From assembly GCF_001723175.1 (NCBI RefSeq), contig NC_064653.1:1116001-1180000 (forward strand): a stretch of DNA of 64,000 nucleotides. The letters are read 5' to 3'. Shown here piece by piece: positions 38,802 to 51,024 of the stretch. Under the pieces are notes generated by a model. That model was not told the DNA's origin. It ran no database searches and saw only the letters and a program-made list of their open reading frames with translations. Position 1 is the first letter of the stretch. Every line of letters begins with the position of its first letter. The DNA is from Penicillium oxalicum. Taxonomy: Eukaryota > Ascomycota > Eurotiomycetes > Eurotiales > Aspergillaceae. Position numbers and translations under genes: made by a program.

Positions 38802-41800
38802 ATCCCTTCGCAGGGATCACCTCCTATCGCGGTTACACCAATTGGGACGAAACTTACAGACTACGAGTCAGATGTCATTTAATTCCTTTCTTTGTGCAGG
38901 AGGCAGGATCTACCTCCGCGAAGACGACGCCGGACAGTGGACAGGGAGGGGGCTGTGGATCCATTCAGCCCCCCCCCACGTCGAGGGTGGAAAAATGAAT
39001 TATGTACCAACCAGCTGGCATACATTCGTCTTTTTAACTCGAAGTCAGGAGTTGCCCCAAGAAGGCTACCATGTGGAATACTTTCATTCGCGAGGAGATG
39101 AGGCAAGTACTTCTCAACCATCAAATCAATCAGATCAATTGAGGAGACCATCTGGCCATTGCCAGGAATTTGTCGGTCTCGTTGCATGTTCAGCGCTGTA
39201 GGTATGCCAGGGGTTTGGCCTATCTCGGATATTTCCTCACCTGGTTATTTGCCATGAGCACCTGATCCGCCCTGAGTCCCGCGAGGTGGATGAGCTTACA
39301 GTATACACATCGTCCATTACAAGTCAGCACAGGTGACGGAACTTGCTCTCTGGTGGAGGCATGTTTCATCATAGCTTTATGCAAACGGTCTTGAGTTCAA
39401 ATCTGAAGGTTACATCAGGCACCAAAGTTCTGTCTGAGGGTGATCTACACCCAGTCATACTGTGTAATCCAGCTTACATTTAACCTTCAAAGTCAAAACT
39501 GTGTCCACGTACCCTTATTCACGTAGCTCCAGTATTCGATCTTCAACCGTTCCTGACCAGTAAATATTTGACGACTCAAGTACCTGAGAGTAGTCCAATG
39601 TAAATATCGAACGTAGTGCAGCAAGACTGAAGTGTCGTAGATGACTCTATGCCGCATGACGAAATCTTGGCAGGGCCCGAGAGCCGGGGATGTGGAATCG
39701 GTCTGAAATGCAATCGTCATCCGCCACAATCCAAAAAGTTTAAAGGGCGCAGAGAGAACGCGACCTCCATGTATGGACCGAGCTTTCGCCTAGTCATTCG
39801 TCAGACTGACCTCAACTGAGTGCGGTACCACCCGCTTACTGTGATACTGTGCATCCTTACTGCATAACAATAATATTCAAATGTACTCGATGATGTATGT
39901 TAGTTCAAGGGAATCATGGACTCCGACTACTCTGTAGAGTCTAGGTACAGTATATCGGTACTGCCAGTGTGCTGAACCAACTAGGTTATGTCAGGAAATG
40001 CCCATTCAATATTCATAAGGCCAGAATCAACCTTACGCCAATTAACCAATCTCCATCATGTACAGTACACAGCAGATGGGCCGATCCGCTTCCCTCAAAT
40101 ATATTTGAGTCTTCATACCCCTGGAGTACCCTCCGGACGAAAGCATGTCAAATCTGTCTTTTGTCGGCAAGCCTACCTCCCCGAGTCGACGGACGGGACT
40201 GACAAGCTGACAGGATCTGTGACAGTGACACACTAACGTCCACGCAAATTTTTCTCAGTTCCCGTTCCTCGACCGGTTGTCGTCCTATTGGAACCATGTA
40301 GCCCGCCCTAGCCTCGGTACTGATTGCCCTTTGGAAGCTCAGACCCGCGAGGCCTACTTCCAGATCCAAGCCACGACTTGTGAGGGAATGGTTTCACATT
40401 CTTCAATTGTTTTTTTTTATCTTCTTGGGGGTCTGTTAAGCCCAGTGTTGGTGGTTTTGGGGGGGGAGAAGGGGGAAACAAACCATGTTACGTCGTATAC
40501 AGGCACCGGGCCTCTCTCTCTCTCTCTCTCTCCAGCTCTTTCACGCAGGGACCAATATTGCCGGTCGCAACTGCACCCGGACTTGATTTACAGATTTGAC
40601 TGGGATCCCCGAGAACTCTCAGCCACAAGCTGTGAGTGAAGAAAAAAAAGATTTTTTTTTGCATCGTGCGCAAAGGCCCACGCTAGCCAAATACTAAATG
40701 AAAGCGGATTCGCGTCGTGGGCCCTCGACCGATCGATTGGATCCTGCACAGCGGCCTACTCCATCTCATCTCTGAATCTTGCGCTCGACGCATTCACGGG
40801 TGCATGGTGCGATTGCATAGTCACCTGCGCTGAGGAAGCCTAGCTCGAAGATGAAATTTGAGGAGAGAAATTTTGCGGTGATCACCTGCGACACTGGGCA
40901 ATTGTACCCTGTTCCCAATTCGTAGTTGCTGTTCCAGCTCTAGGTGAAGAAAGCCTCGTCTCAAAACACGGTCGCTGAAAGTTGTTTTGATCGTCTGCCC
41001 CTTGTGTATCTGGATCTGTATGCGGGTCCCATCTCGTATTTGAGGGGTGTGCAGGAAACCCCTGCGATTGCAACAAGTCGCGGTGACTGGCAAAAAGGAA
41101 GGACGCTCATCTGGTCAGCAGCATACGACCGTGAAGAATAGCTTCAATTACTGTCCAGGCATTGAAAGCCGAATTCACAAACTTGATCTCGCTTTCCTCA
41201 TGCGGACCAGAATTGGAACTACTGTCTTTCATAGACGGGGTGACCCAATCATGATGCAGTGGCAAATTTGATGGTCATCCTAGTGGCTCATTGGGCCGAG
41301 GATGTGCCAGCTTGTCGACGGCCCGGGGGGAAGCTACAGTCACGTCCATGCAAGCCGTTCAGTTTTGGGCACTCTCTGCGTCGGGCGTGTTGGCTGCATC
41401 GTTCTGGCGGCAACAGAATTCCTGGCCCGGCACGTTGTGGTCCTGGAGGGGACTTTCTCCTCCCCCCATTCCTTTTTACATGGTCGATAAACTCGAGCTC
41501 CTAGCCGAATCATAATAATGATTGGCATCTCTTGCCCCTCGCTGGCGCCGTCTTTCAGAATGGTTCGGGTCGTGGACCACAACCTTGACTCTTATCTTTG
41601 GATGTCTGGATGCTGCAGAATCATTTGTGGCTCAGGTGGCGCCCATCGGCCTTTTCCACTGTCCATTCAGGCGAAGCTGACAAGTCAGTAATCACGCTCG
41701 CCAACTGTCGAGCATCCAGCGTCCAGTTTCCAGGGTCTGGTTTTCCAGATGTAAACTGGAAAGGTTGTACTGTAGACCAGCAGAGCCAAGTGAAAAGCTG

Positions 41801-42750
41801 CGTCATGGGGTAGGTTCTGCACCTAGATTACCCAAAGAAGTGGTAGCTTGTTATCCGTGCGACCTTTGCTGCGGAGTGGTGATCTTCTGCCTGCCCACGA
41901 TCTCATGGAGTCATTGATCGTAAATGAACCATAGCGCGAGTGACGATCGTGTGCAACCGGGGTGGCGTTCCAGCGAGAGCTCTAGTCTGGATCGGATGAT
42001 CACTCGTCGCTCGTTCACCCTAGTGGAGATCCTCCCAGGGGATGGGGCCAACGCAAAAGGGAGCAATAATGAAACGGAGCCTTGCGAGCCAGGGGCTAAG
42101 AGCGGCTGCGACAGCGAAAAATTCCAGCCCGTTGATGTTTGAACCCCCGCCCCCTTTTACACTCATTTCTTTTTGCCCCCCAAGCCACCACCCCTTCCAA
42201 CGAGGACGGTCGGAGTGAGCAAGAGGTCAAGCACGAGCTCATTTGGTTTGGTTTGCCGACCGTGGCCACAGTAGTGGTAGGTGCCTGAGAAGGCGACAGA
42301 CGATTCAATTCATTCTGGAGGATGGGCGCAGGAGGGGTCAACTAGTCATCGTCGGTCAGCATAGAAGCAGAGACTCGCTGGAGAACTATGCCGGAAACGA
42401 AGTTGGCTGGCGATAAAATTACGTAGGGTCATGGCCCAGGATCCGCCGGGCTGGTGCAACCACAAATTGGGCGGGCAGCTGTTCGCCAGTTCGCCTGCAA
42501 ATCCATGCGCCTCCCTCTCAAAGCTTAAACTGTCGAGCTTTTCCCCCCTCGCTCGACTTTGTCTTTCCCCATTCCTTATCAACACCTCCCTTGGTGTCTT
42601 TTCATCTGCCCACCAGTTCACGACAGACTGCGAGATCCATCCGCGCAGTCAATAGCTGTGACGACGCCCGGGCGATTGCTGATCTCCTTTCCCATCACAG
42701 TAGTTGACTTCTGACTGTCGCGTATTTGGCGCCAAAATCAGCCCGCCATC
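38802..42750. other. Gene-free stretch, 3.9 kb
   Basis: Its first 400 nt may include an out-of-frame C-terminal extension of the preceding TF-like gene (plus-strand frame open to 39201). A CT microsatellite lies at 40512-40532. Nothing else could be supported as a gene. Confidence 0.5.
40512..40532. repeat. (CT)10 microsatellite
   Basis: An uninterrupted CT dinucleotide run. Confidence 0.95.
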
Positions 42751-45599
42751 ATGGCAGACTACGCTGGTGCCGTGCACCAGCTGTCTGCACGGGCATCGGT
42801 ACGCGATTCTTTCTACGCTTTCAACCAGCAACGTGGGTGGATAAGAGGCTAACAATGGCGACAGGACAACCCGTCTGAGGCACCTCCCTCGCTGTCCGGC
42901 CTGGTATCCACGCTGATTCCCTCCTTGATTGTTTTCGCGGTGATGTTGGTACTGTTTATCATCCTTCGCCGAAGCAACCCCAGAACTTATATGCCCCGTA
43001 CCTACATCGGCACTTTGAGGTCATGGCAGCGCACCCCAAACTCACCCACGGGTCTGTGGAACTGGATCGTCGCCATGTACAAACTACCGGACTCTTACGT
43101 TTTGAAACACCACTCCATGGACGCATACCTGTTGTTGCGTTTCTTGAAATTGATCTCCGTCCTGATGCTGGTGGGTTGCTGCGTGACTTGGCCAATTCTC
43201 TTCCCCGTCGACGCCACGGGTACCCGATCTGCCAAGCAGCTGAATATCATCACCATTTCTCACCTTGACACATCTGAATACGCCCGTTACTATGCGCATT
43301 GCTTCCTCGCCTGGATCTACGTCGGTATGTGCATCAAATCGCATCCATGGTCCCGTGCAAGGTCTCGTCCTCCGAATGCTCACTCGTTCCTGCAGGTATC
43401 GTGTTTTACACCATCACTCGTGAACATATCTTCTATATCACTTTGCGACAGGCGTATCTTTTCTCTCCCGCGTATGCGAGCCGGCTGTCATCGCGCACGG
43501 TGCTCTTCACCACCGTTCCCGATGAATATCTCAGCAAAGAAAAGATCATCGCCATGTTTGGTCGCTCCAAGGTCAAGAACGTTTGGATTGCGACCAAGAC
43601 CTCGGACCTCGAGGACAAGGTTGGCGAGCGCGACGACGCGGCAATGAAGCTGGAGGCGGCCGAGACCAAACTGATCGTCATGGCCAACAAGGCCCGCAAC
43701 AAGCAGCTGAAGAAGGAGGGCAGCCTCGAAAACGGCCATACCGCGGAGGAGAATGTGGGAGAATTCGACGATGAGTCTGGTTCCGTAGCGGCGCGCTGGC
43801 TGAAGGCTAAGGACCGCCCGACCCACCGCTTGAAGTTCTTGATCGGCAAGAAAGTGGACACCATCAACTGGGCTCGTTCGGAAATTGAGCGCCTGAAGCC
43901 AGAGGTTGAAGAGCTGCAGGCCAAGCACCGGGCAAACGAAGTCGACCTGGTCTCGTCCGTCTTTGTGGAATTTTACCACCAGTCCGATGCCCAGTCCGCG
44001 TATCAGGCGGTGGCGCACAATCTTCCTCTCCACATGGCGCCTCGCTACATCGGCTTGGATCCCACTCAGGTGATCTGGTCCAACCTGCGCATCAAGTGGT
44101 GGGAGCGCGTCATTCGTGTCGCCGCTACTCTCGGATTCATCGGTGCCTTGATTATTTTCTGGGCCATCCCCACCGCTGCGGTGGGTGCCATTTCCAACAT
44201 TCAGGCACTGACCGACAAGGTGCACTTCCTGCGATTCATTTTGGACGTCCCCCCCTGGATTCTTGGCGTGATCACTGGCCTCTTGCCTGTCGTGCTGATG
44301 TCGATCCTGATTGCCCTGGTCCCTATCATCCTTCGGCTCATGGCGAAACTGTCGGGTGAGCCCACTCTGGCTGCGGTGGAGTTGCAGGTGCAAAACACCT
44401 TCTTTGCTTTCCAGGTCGTGCAAGTCTTCCTGGTGGTCACTCTGGCTTCAGCCGCCACTAGCGTGGTCACCTCGATTATCAACAATCCCTCTTCTGCGGC
44501 CGATTTGCTGGCCAAGAACATTCCGACCGCATCAAACTTTTACGTTTCCTACATCATCCTCCAGGGTCTCTCTTTCAGTGCCGGTGCGCTTCTGCAGATC
44601 GTTGGCCTCATCCTTGGTAAGGTTTTGGGCACGTTGCTCGACAAGACTCCCCGCAAGATGTACAATCGCTGGTCCAACCTGGCCGGTCTTGGCTGGGGTA
44701 CTGTTTACCCAGGTGTCACCCTCCTGGCCGTGATCGGTATCGTTTACTCGTGCATTGCCCCTCTTGTCATGGGCTTCGCTACCATCGGTCTTTATCTTTT
44801 CTACTTTGCCTACCGCTACAATCTGCTCTACGTCTCCAACGCCAGCATTGACTGCCAGGGTCGGGGCTACGTCCGCGCGCTGCAGCAGCTCACCGTCGGG
44901 TGCTATCTGCTCATCGTCTGCTTGATCGGTCTGTTCGCAATTGGCGTGGGCTCCAACCGCGTTGCCTTGGGACCTTTGATTCTGATGATCATCTTCCTCG
45001 TCTTTGTCATTATTTACCATATCTCGATGAACGCCGCCATGGAACCTCTTCTCAACTACCTTCCTAAGAATCTCGAGCATGAGGAAGAGGCACTCTTGAC
45101 CCAAGATCGCAAGCATCCCGCATCCAACGAGTCCGTTTTCGATCACAACGGCGATTCTTCTGCCTCAAAGGTCAACAATGGGGGTGCGCGCGTAGACGCT
45201 CCGTTGAGCACTGTCGATGGTGCGCAGTCCGAAAAGGCTCTCACTGACGGCCCTCTCCCCGCAAAGCAGAAGAAGCCCAACTTCTTCACGAGATGGCTGC
45301 GTCCTGACAAGTATGAGAATTACGCTGCGCTCCGTCAACTTGTTCCTAGCGAGGGGGAGCCAACCGCCTATGCCCCCGAGGTCGAGCGTGATGCCTACTT
45401 CCATCCGGCCGTTGTGGCTGAGACCCCTCTTATCTGGATTCCTCGCGATCCTGCCGGCGTCAGCCGACAGGAGGTTGCCCACACCTCCCGTGTCACCGCC
45501 TGCACGGACGAGGATGCTTGGCTGGATGAGAAAGCCAAGATCCAGTGGAACGTCGAATCAGGCCGTCCTCCCATCTTTGAGGAGAAGCCTGATTATTAG
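42751..45599 (+). CDS. CSC1/OSCA/TMEM63-type membrane channel protein
   Basis: Predicted 903-aa polytopic protein of the calcium-permeable stress-gated cation channel family (yeast CSC1, PHM7 and RSN1; plant OSCA). Exons: 42751-42798, 42865-43324 and 43396-45599; introns of 66 and 71 nt. The N-terminal TM block (RSN1_TM type) begins at SLIVFAVMLVLFIIL. The cytosolic domain includes SRTVLFTTVPDEYLSKEKI and a coiled-coil insert. The DUF221/RSN1_7TM block begins near PTQVIWSNLRIKWWER and runs to about residue 690. After it comes a hydrophilic tail with a PHM7_ext-like segment (DAYFHPAVVAETPLIWIPRD). The family gates ion flux on osmotic or mechanical stress at the plasma membrane or endomembranes. 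Which yeast paralogue it matches best cannot be settled here. Confidence 0.92.
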
Positions 45600-48500
45600 A
45601 GCGCTCCTCATGAACGCCGAGCTTCTTTTTTTATGAAGTTTTGTTCGGGAACGTGTCTCGCCAACTACTTAAGCCAGCTATAATTTGGTAATGAAGCTCA
45701 GGTCCGACTCGGCCTTCGTTGAGGTCACTTGATACCCACTCAACAGTCAGCCTTGGTGCAAGTTGAGTTCACTACGATCTCTCCCGATCTGTTTCTAATC
45801 TTTTCTTTACTTTCGTTTTTCTTTTTTTCTTGACTATCCCACATCGTTTCTTCTATGGAAATGTCCGGGGGTAATATCTTTCTCCTTATATGGCGAGCAA
45901 ACTCTGGGCTCGCATCATTTGCTTGAGCTGTGACTGGCTTTGGCCTCTTTGTATTGGGCCTGTTGAAAATCTGTAGCCCTCGCGGGTGTTGATATGAATG
46001 TGATTTATGCTTCTGTGATATGACGAAGGATGATGTTAATTTTCGACCTCGGTCAACGCCAATGCAAGGTTATTCCACTTCCAGTTTCATCTCTAATCGC
46101 TGGACACCTTTACACTCGAGGGCTGGGTTTCACAGGCGCATCCTCCTCTGGGTCAAGGTAATTGCACGCATTTTATACTATCCAGAACAGACTCGATGAT
46201 TGGCTTTTTCTCGTGTTTGCATCAGTCGATCTCTTTTCTCCATGGAAAGTGATTCTGCATCGCTCATATCCATACGTATCTTGGCTTTTAAGATCCATGT
46301 GGAAGCTTGCATGCTTAGGTACGCGCCTCTCTGGTGATGCCCGCTCTGCCGGAAGTGATTCTTTTTCAGGGTTGAATATCTAAAAAAGAATCACATTCGG
46401 CAATCTCAACTTGCGTGTCGATCCTGTCTCCATTCAATGCTACAGCAACAGTTGTAGGAGGAACTCAGGCTCTCTAGATTAAAGTATTCTGAATCTCTGT
46501 CAGCTACATACCGATTTCCACGTCAAAAGCTCCCATCTCTTGCTACCTGATAGCTACTCTGCTGGTTTACGCATTTCTGAGTGTACTACTCTATCGGAAC
46601 TATCCATCCGTACCACTACCAGTCCTAGCAAAAGGCTCAAATGACCATTCAATGAGGTATGACCCATGTCTTGATACATTTTTATGGCTGGATGGGTTAT
46701 GGTAAGGATCATGGAATTGGGGTAAGTATCTAAGGGATCGTTTTGAGCAAGCATGTCCTTCAACTGTATTTATTGTTAAGTACGAGTTTCCATTCAGGCA
46801 GAGTGTGGATGCGATTCATCGGGTATCCAAACCTAGTTAATTTGCTCTCGTCACTGGCTAACAAGTCCACTGGCTTATGGTTATCTTCGTCTTGGAGACA
46901 GCAAGAATGTCCTTTGTATTTGACCTATCATGATAGAGTATCCATCTCATTGGAACCGGGACACACATATATCACCACTTGTAAGATTTTTTTTCCCTGA
47001 AAGGGAGCCCCTAATTGGCTGTAAGCATATAATTCACTCATTCTTCATCCGAAGAACAGTCAACTCTCATTTTGGAAATTTCCACAACATCTTTCCTTGT
47101 AATGATCATACGCTCACCGAAAAGTCACTATTGGCACACACACACTATGGAGGGGGGGGTCCCCCCTCAAACAAGAAAACACGGTTCTCACTGTGCAAGG
47201 TATTCTGAAAGGTGGCGTTGCATCCATCTATGCGCTCTCTTGCGTACCTGACTGCCGTACAAGTGCCTAGAGAAATTGTATCTCTTGCCGTAGGATGTCA
47301 ACGTGAGAAAGTCCAAGAGGATAAAAGAGGTTTTACAGAGTACAGCCTCACTGTACCTGACGGGCACTGAGCGGGAAGGGTGGAGCTCGTTGAAACGGAT
47401 TTGCGGGGTTGTTTAAAAAGCAATACAAGCTCCATGAGCCAATGATTCTCTTTTGACCTGCTTGGATGATTTCTAGCCTCGGAATCCTGTAACGGTACTG
47501 TATGTATTATGAGCACATAACGTTTCTTTCGCTACAGCATGATGTAATTAAATTCCAATCTGCATCCTTTTCCCGATTAGAGTGGTCTGACTATTGACAT
47601 GGGCAAGCCCACTTGATCTGGACGGCTTGCTCTTCAAGAAGAGAATAGCCCGACCTCGGGCTTTCGCCTTGAATTTTCAGGAAAGTGTAAACTTTCCTTC
47701 AAAATTGGACTTCACTTTTCCCTTGGCTCCAGCATGAGCAATGGAGCATCCTGTAAATATTTACAATATAATCCATGTAACTGTACTCTACACGTCAAAA
47801 GGTTCAATCTCCATCAGGCCCCCCGAGCTCGGATCTCGTATATGTACTCATTCCGACCAGACTAAACCCAACCAGGCAGGTCGCTGCTCCCTTTCAATAT
47901 CCCTAGTGTCCTCCTACACCACCCAATCCACAGCCATCACCTCGCGTATTGATCTCCATCTGACAGCAGCACATGGACCTGGAGCGGAAAGCAAGCCAAT
48001 CAGATCTCTACTGTCTCATATTCCCCAACAAGTACCTACCTTATACCTATCTTGGCGTGCTGTTGTCAGCCGTCGACGTGCCCGAGATAAATCGCTTGCA
48101 ACGGTCAAGAATGTGGATGTGGTTCTGCCCCCGTTTATAGGAGGGCCATGCTCGTGTTCAGATTGTGTTTTCTCCCGTCATTGCTTTATGGCGTGCTGTC
48201 AGTATCAGGCTCAGGTCAGGCTATCAGCTCTTCTCTACGGTACCGTACACTAGACGCATAGACGGGAGAGCCCCAGTCCTAGGTACCCGGATGTTTTCAT
48301 CCTCTCTGAGAACTGAATAGAGTGGTACACAGGACCACGCGTTGCCCCCCGAACCTTCCTGCCATAATGGATGGGCACTAGAGAGCCAGTCTATGCTTAA
48401 CTCAGCTGTCTGGAAACGAGTCTCGCCATCATCCATCGGTGCTTTATAGGTTTCAAGACCATGGATGGATTCTTTCTTCACCTGGTAATGATTATTCATC

Positions 48501-49971
48501 GATGGTCCGTCGCGAGGGTTCAAACCTACTGGAGTGCACGCTGGACACTGTACTATTAAGAGTCTTCTGATCACTACTTATGCGCGCTTTCTACCCCCTA
48601 TAACCCGTTCACTTACTTATACATGTAGGTAGTGTCTGACCATGCTCTATTCTTTAGGAGGGAGGATTGAAAGTTTCCCCCTGTTTTTTCTTTTCTTTTC
48701 TTTCTACCTATCTTATTGTCGCTGGTCGGGATCAGGATCGGTGTGGAAATTATTTCCACTCCTGCATGACAACTGGTCGTCTTGGCCAGCCTCCTGCACC
48801 TCGTGCGCATTGCCACAGCAGCATGAGGATGGCACGTCGATCTCGTAATGACGGGAATGTCGAGTCGTAAGCACGAAAAAAAAAGAAAAAAAAAAACACA
48901 ACTGTGAGACCCCGGCATCTACCTGAGTAGCTAGAGGACAAAGGTCTTTGTATTGCTCGGGTATCCGCGATCAACAGCAATTCCTGGACTAGAAGCCCCG
49001 GTGTAGCTTTGCCTTGCCTGACTGGAGATCTCTGTTTGTCGGATTGCATTTTTTTACTTGGGCATCTCAAGGTCATGCGACAGTGACTTTAAGGTGGAGC
49101 TCCTCCAAGTGTACATGTACGATTATGTGTATCATCGTTGGGGGCCAAAATACGGAGGATCTAAAACCGTTGGAAAGATGAAACTTGGGTGGCAATATTG
49201 TCTGCATGCATGGCAGAACAAACCAGAGTTAGAAAGTGGAGGCCGCGCAGTGGACGTTTGAGGTGAGATTACGGGGGCTTCAGATCAATAAGAATTTCTA
49301 TTGTAAGCTGCTCAGTGTCAACTCCTTCCAAGGGAGCTTGCGCGAGAGACCACTGATGGAGGGTTTTCCGGTCATGTCGTAGCGTGCAGCTGATTATCAG
49401 TGTGCGCGTTTCCTTCGGGTTACGAACGCACGACTTTATTGCTCGGATACGAGATAGTCGGAAACGCACAAGTCCCGGCTCGAGGGAAGTAAATGTGGAT
49501 AAGAGGCAGATATTTGATGATGGTCAGACGGATAAATAACTGACACAAGGTTTGCCAGACCAGTGAAACGTCTGAAGGCTAGATCCCACACCGGATATAA
49601 ACAGGGAAAAGAACAAAAACGCCACCGCGATGCACGCCCGACATGAAACAATGCGGATAGAACAATTAAGAAAATGTAGGAAGGAGCTGTCGGTGCCCCC
49701 AGCATCGATATAACAGAAATGGGGAGCTATAGGAGAAGTAATGGGACGCAGCGAGAGAATTGAGGTTGCGACAGAAAAATCACGAGATGAGTGCGACGAT
49801 CGACAGCCCGTGATGTGAAGAAAGGAGAGACGACAAAGATCATCCGACGCAAAGTTGCTTTTCGTGTTTGGCGAGTAATAAGTTCAGCGGGCAAAACGCT
49901 CAGTTGCTAGAAGACTTCAAGAACATTGGCAGAGATGTGCATATGTGTGTGGGTGGGTAAGGCGAGAAATT
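45600..49971. other. Gene-free stretch, 4.4 kb
   Basis: The 3' flanks of the channel gene (left) and of the 350-aa minus-strand gene (right) meet here. Open frames are short and unrecognisable; one 170-codon frame at 47741-48253 lacks any motif. No tRNA or rRNA was supported. Confidence 0.5.
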
Positions 49972-51024
49972 TCAAATTCGAATCCGCGAGGCTCGGAACG
50001 CGGACAGATCAATAGATTCCACGGAAATGGACGAGGCGTCGTCGACCTCAATGGTGTCAGGAGCAGTCGTGACGGGCCTGGCAGCAATGGCAGCCAACCG
50101 AGCCATCCGTGCAGCGGTCGGGGTCAGCGGTTTGATCGGCGCATCTTCTTCGAGTGCTCCCGATGGTAGCTTCAACTGTGCGTTGGCTTCTTCGTCTTGT
50201 TGCTGTTGCTTTTTCTCCTCCTCGAGGCGCTTCACCTCTCTTTCGGCCATTTCCTGCAGTATTGTGAATTTTTCTTCAACCCCGTCAAGCTCTGTACCGC
50301 AGTCACCCGATCGGAGGACCTGGTACGCAGCCGTCTCACACAGGCTATGGGCAAGCTCCAACTGCTTCTCGGCAAAATCGAACGAGGATTCTTTGGCCAT
50401 ACCAGAGGAACCATTCATAGATAGCAGCCCACTACCGGCCCGCGTGCTACGCACAAAAGAAAGCGATGACAATGAGCCTGCATTTTCACCCGGCTGACCA
50501 GTCCCAAGAGAGGTCTGGTGTCGGAAACCGGATCGAGAAGCCCCCCGCGTCACCATGGACATTTTCGCTCTTCGCATGTGGTTTCGAGCAATCCCAATAT
50601 CACGCACAATCTCCTCGAGAGATTTTTGTATATGACCATCATACTCAATGATGGCATTGTGCCGGGTGCTCACCAAGTCGTACCGTGCATCGGAATCAAT
50701 TGAGGATGTCTCGTCCGCACTGCGCTTCCGTCCAGCGGTCTGCAACGGCGTATGAGTTTCATTGTCGGCGGTCGTCGCCGTAACATTTGTTCCTCTCGTG
50801 GAAGAGGAGCGTTGGGCAGTTGGCTCGACGTCGGTGGTGTGAATAGAGCAGATGGAACTGTTCTTTCGGCGGCGAGCTCTATGAGTTGCATGGCGTCGAT
50901 ATGCTGCACTATACTCGGCATGCTTGGTTGAGGCGTGGGCTGCCAGTTTCGAGACACGAGAAATCCAGTCTGGCAGGTTGTTTTGTAGGTGAGAGAATGC
51001 TCCAATGGGGTCAATGGATGTCAT
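49972..51024 (-). CDS. Uncharacterised 350-aa protein with helical/coiled-coil regions
   Basis: A single-exon minus-strand gene of 350 aa starting MTSIDPIGAFSHLQNNLPDW. The N-terminal 60 residues are helical and basic. A Ser/Thr-rich linker leads to the conserved-looking block YDLVSTRHNAIIEYDGHIQ, which continues into SLEEIVRDIGIARNHMRRAKM. This resembles a motif I recall from uncharacterised Eurotiales proteins (YDG.VQKSFE.LVR.IG.GRN..RK.KM). A charged coiled coil with a short Gln run (EEKKQQQQDEE) follows at about residues 270-290. I recognise no catalytic motif, signal peptide or TM segment, so the function is unknown. It sits alone, with 4.4 kb free on one side and 5.0 kb on the other. 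Confidence 0.78.
   Translation of the reverse strand: MTSIDPIGAFSHLQNNLPDWISRVSKLAAHASTKHAEYSAAYRRHATHRARRRKNSSICSIHTTDVEPTAQRSSSTRGTNVTATTADNETHTPLQTAGRKRSADETSSIDSDARYDLVSTRHNAIIEYDGHIQKSLEEIVRDIGIARNHMRRAKMSMVTRGASRSGFRHQTSLGTGQPGENAGSLSSLSFVRSTRAGSGLLSMNGSSGMAKESSFDFAEKQLELAHSLCETAAYQVLRSGDCGTELDGVEEKFTILQEMAEREVKRLEEEKKQQQQDEEANAQLKLPSGALEEDAPIKPLTPTAARMARLAAIAARPVTTAPDTIEVDDASSISVESIDLSAFRASRIRI

Noticed and set aside
43488..45146. Long open frames antisense to the CSC1-type gene (311 and 204 codons)
   Set aside because: They are shadows of the real coding frame, without motifs.
47146..47168. G8-T-C6 inverted repeat
   Set aside because: The hairpin is made only of homopolymers with no context for a function; likely slippage.
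48517..48527. GGGTTCAAACC, like a tRNA B box
   Set aside because: No matching A box or cloverleaf stems could be drawn around it.
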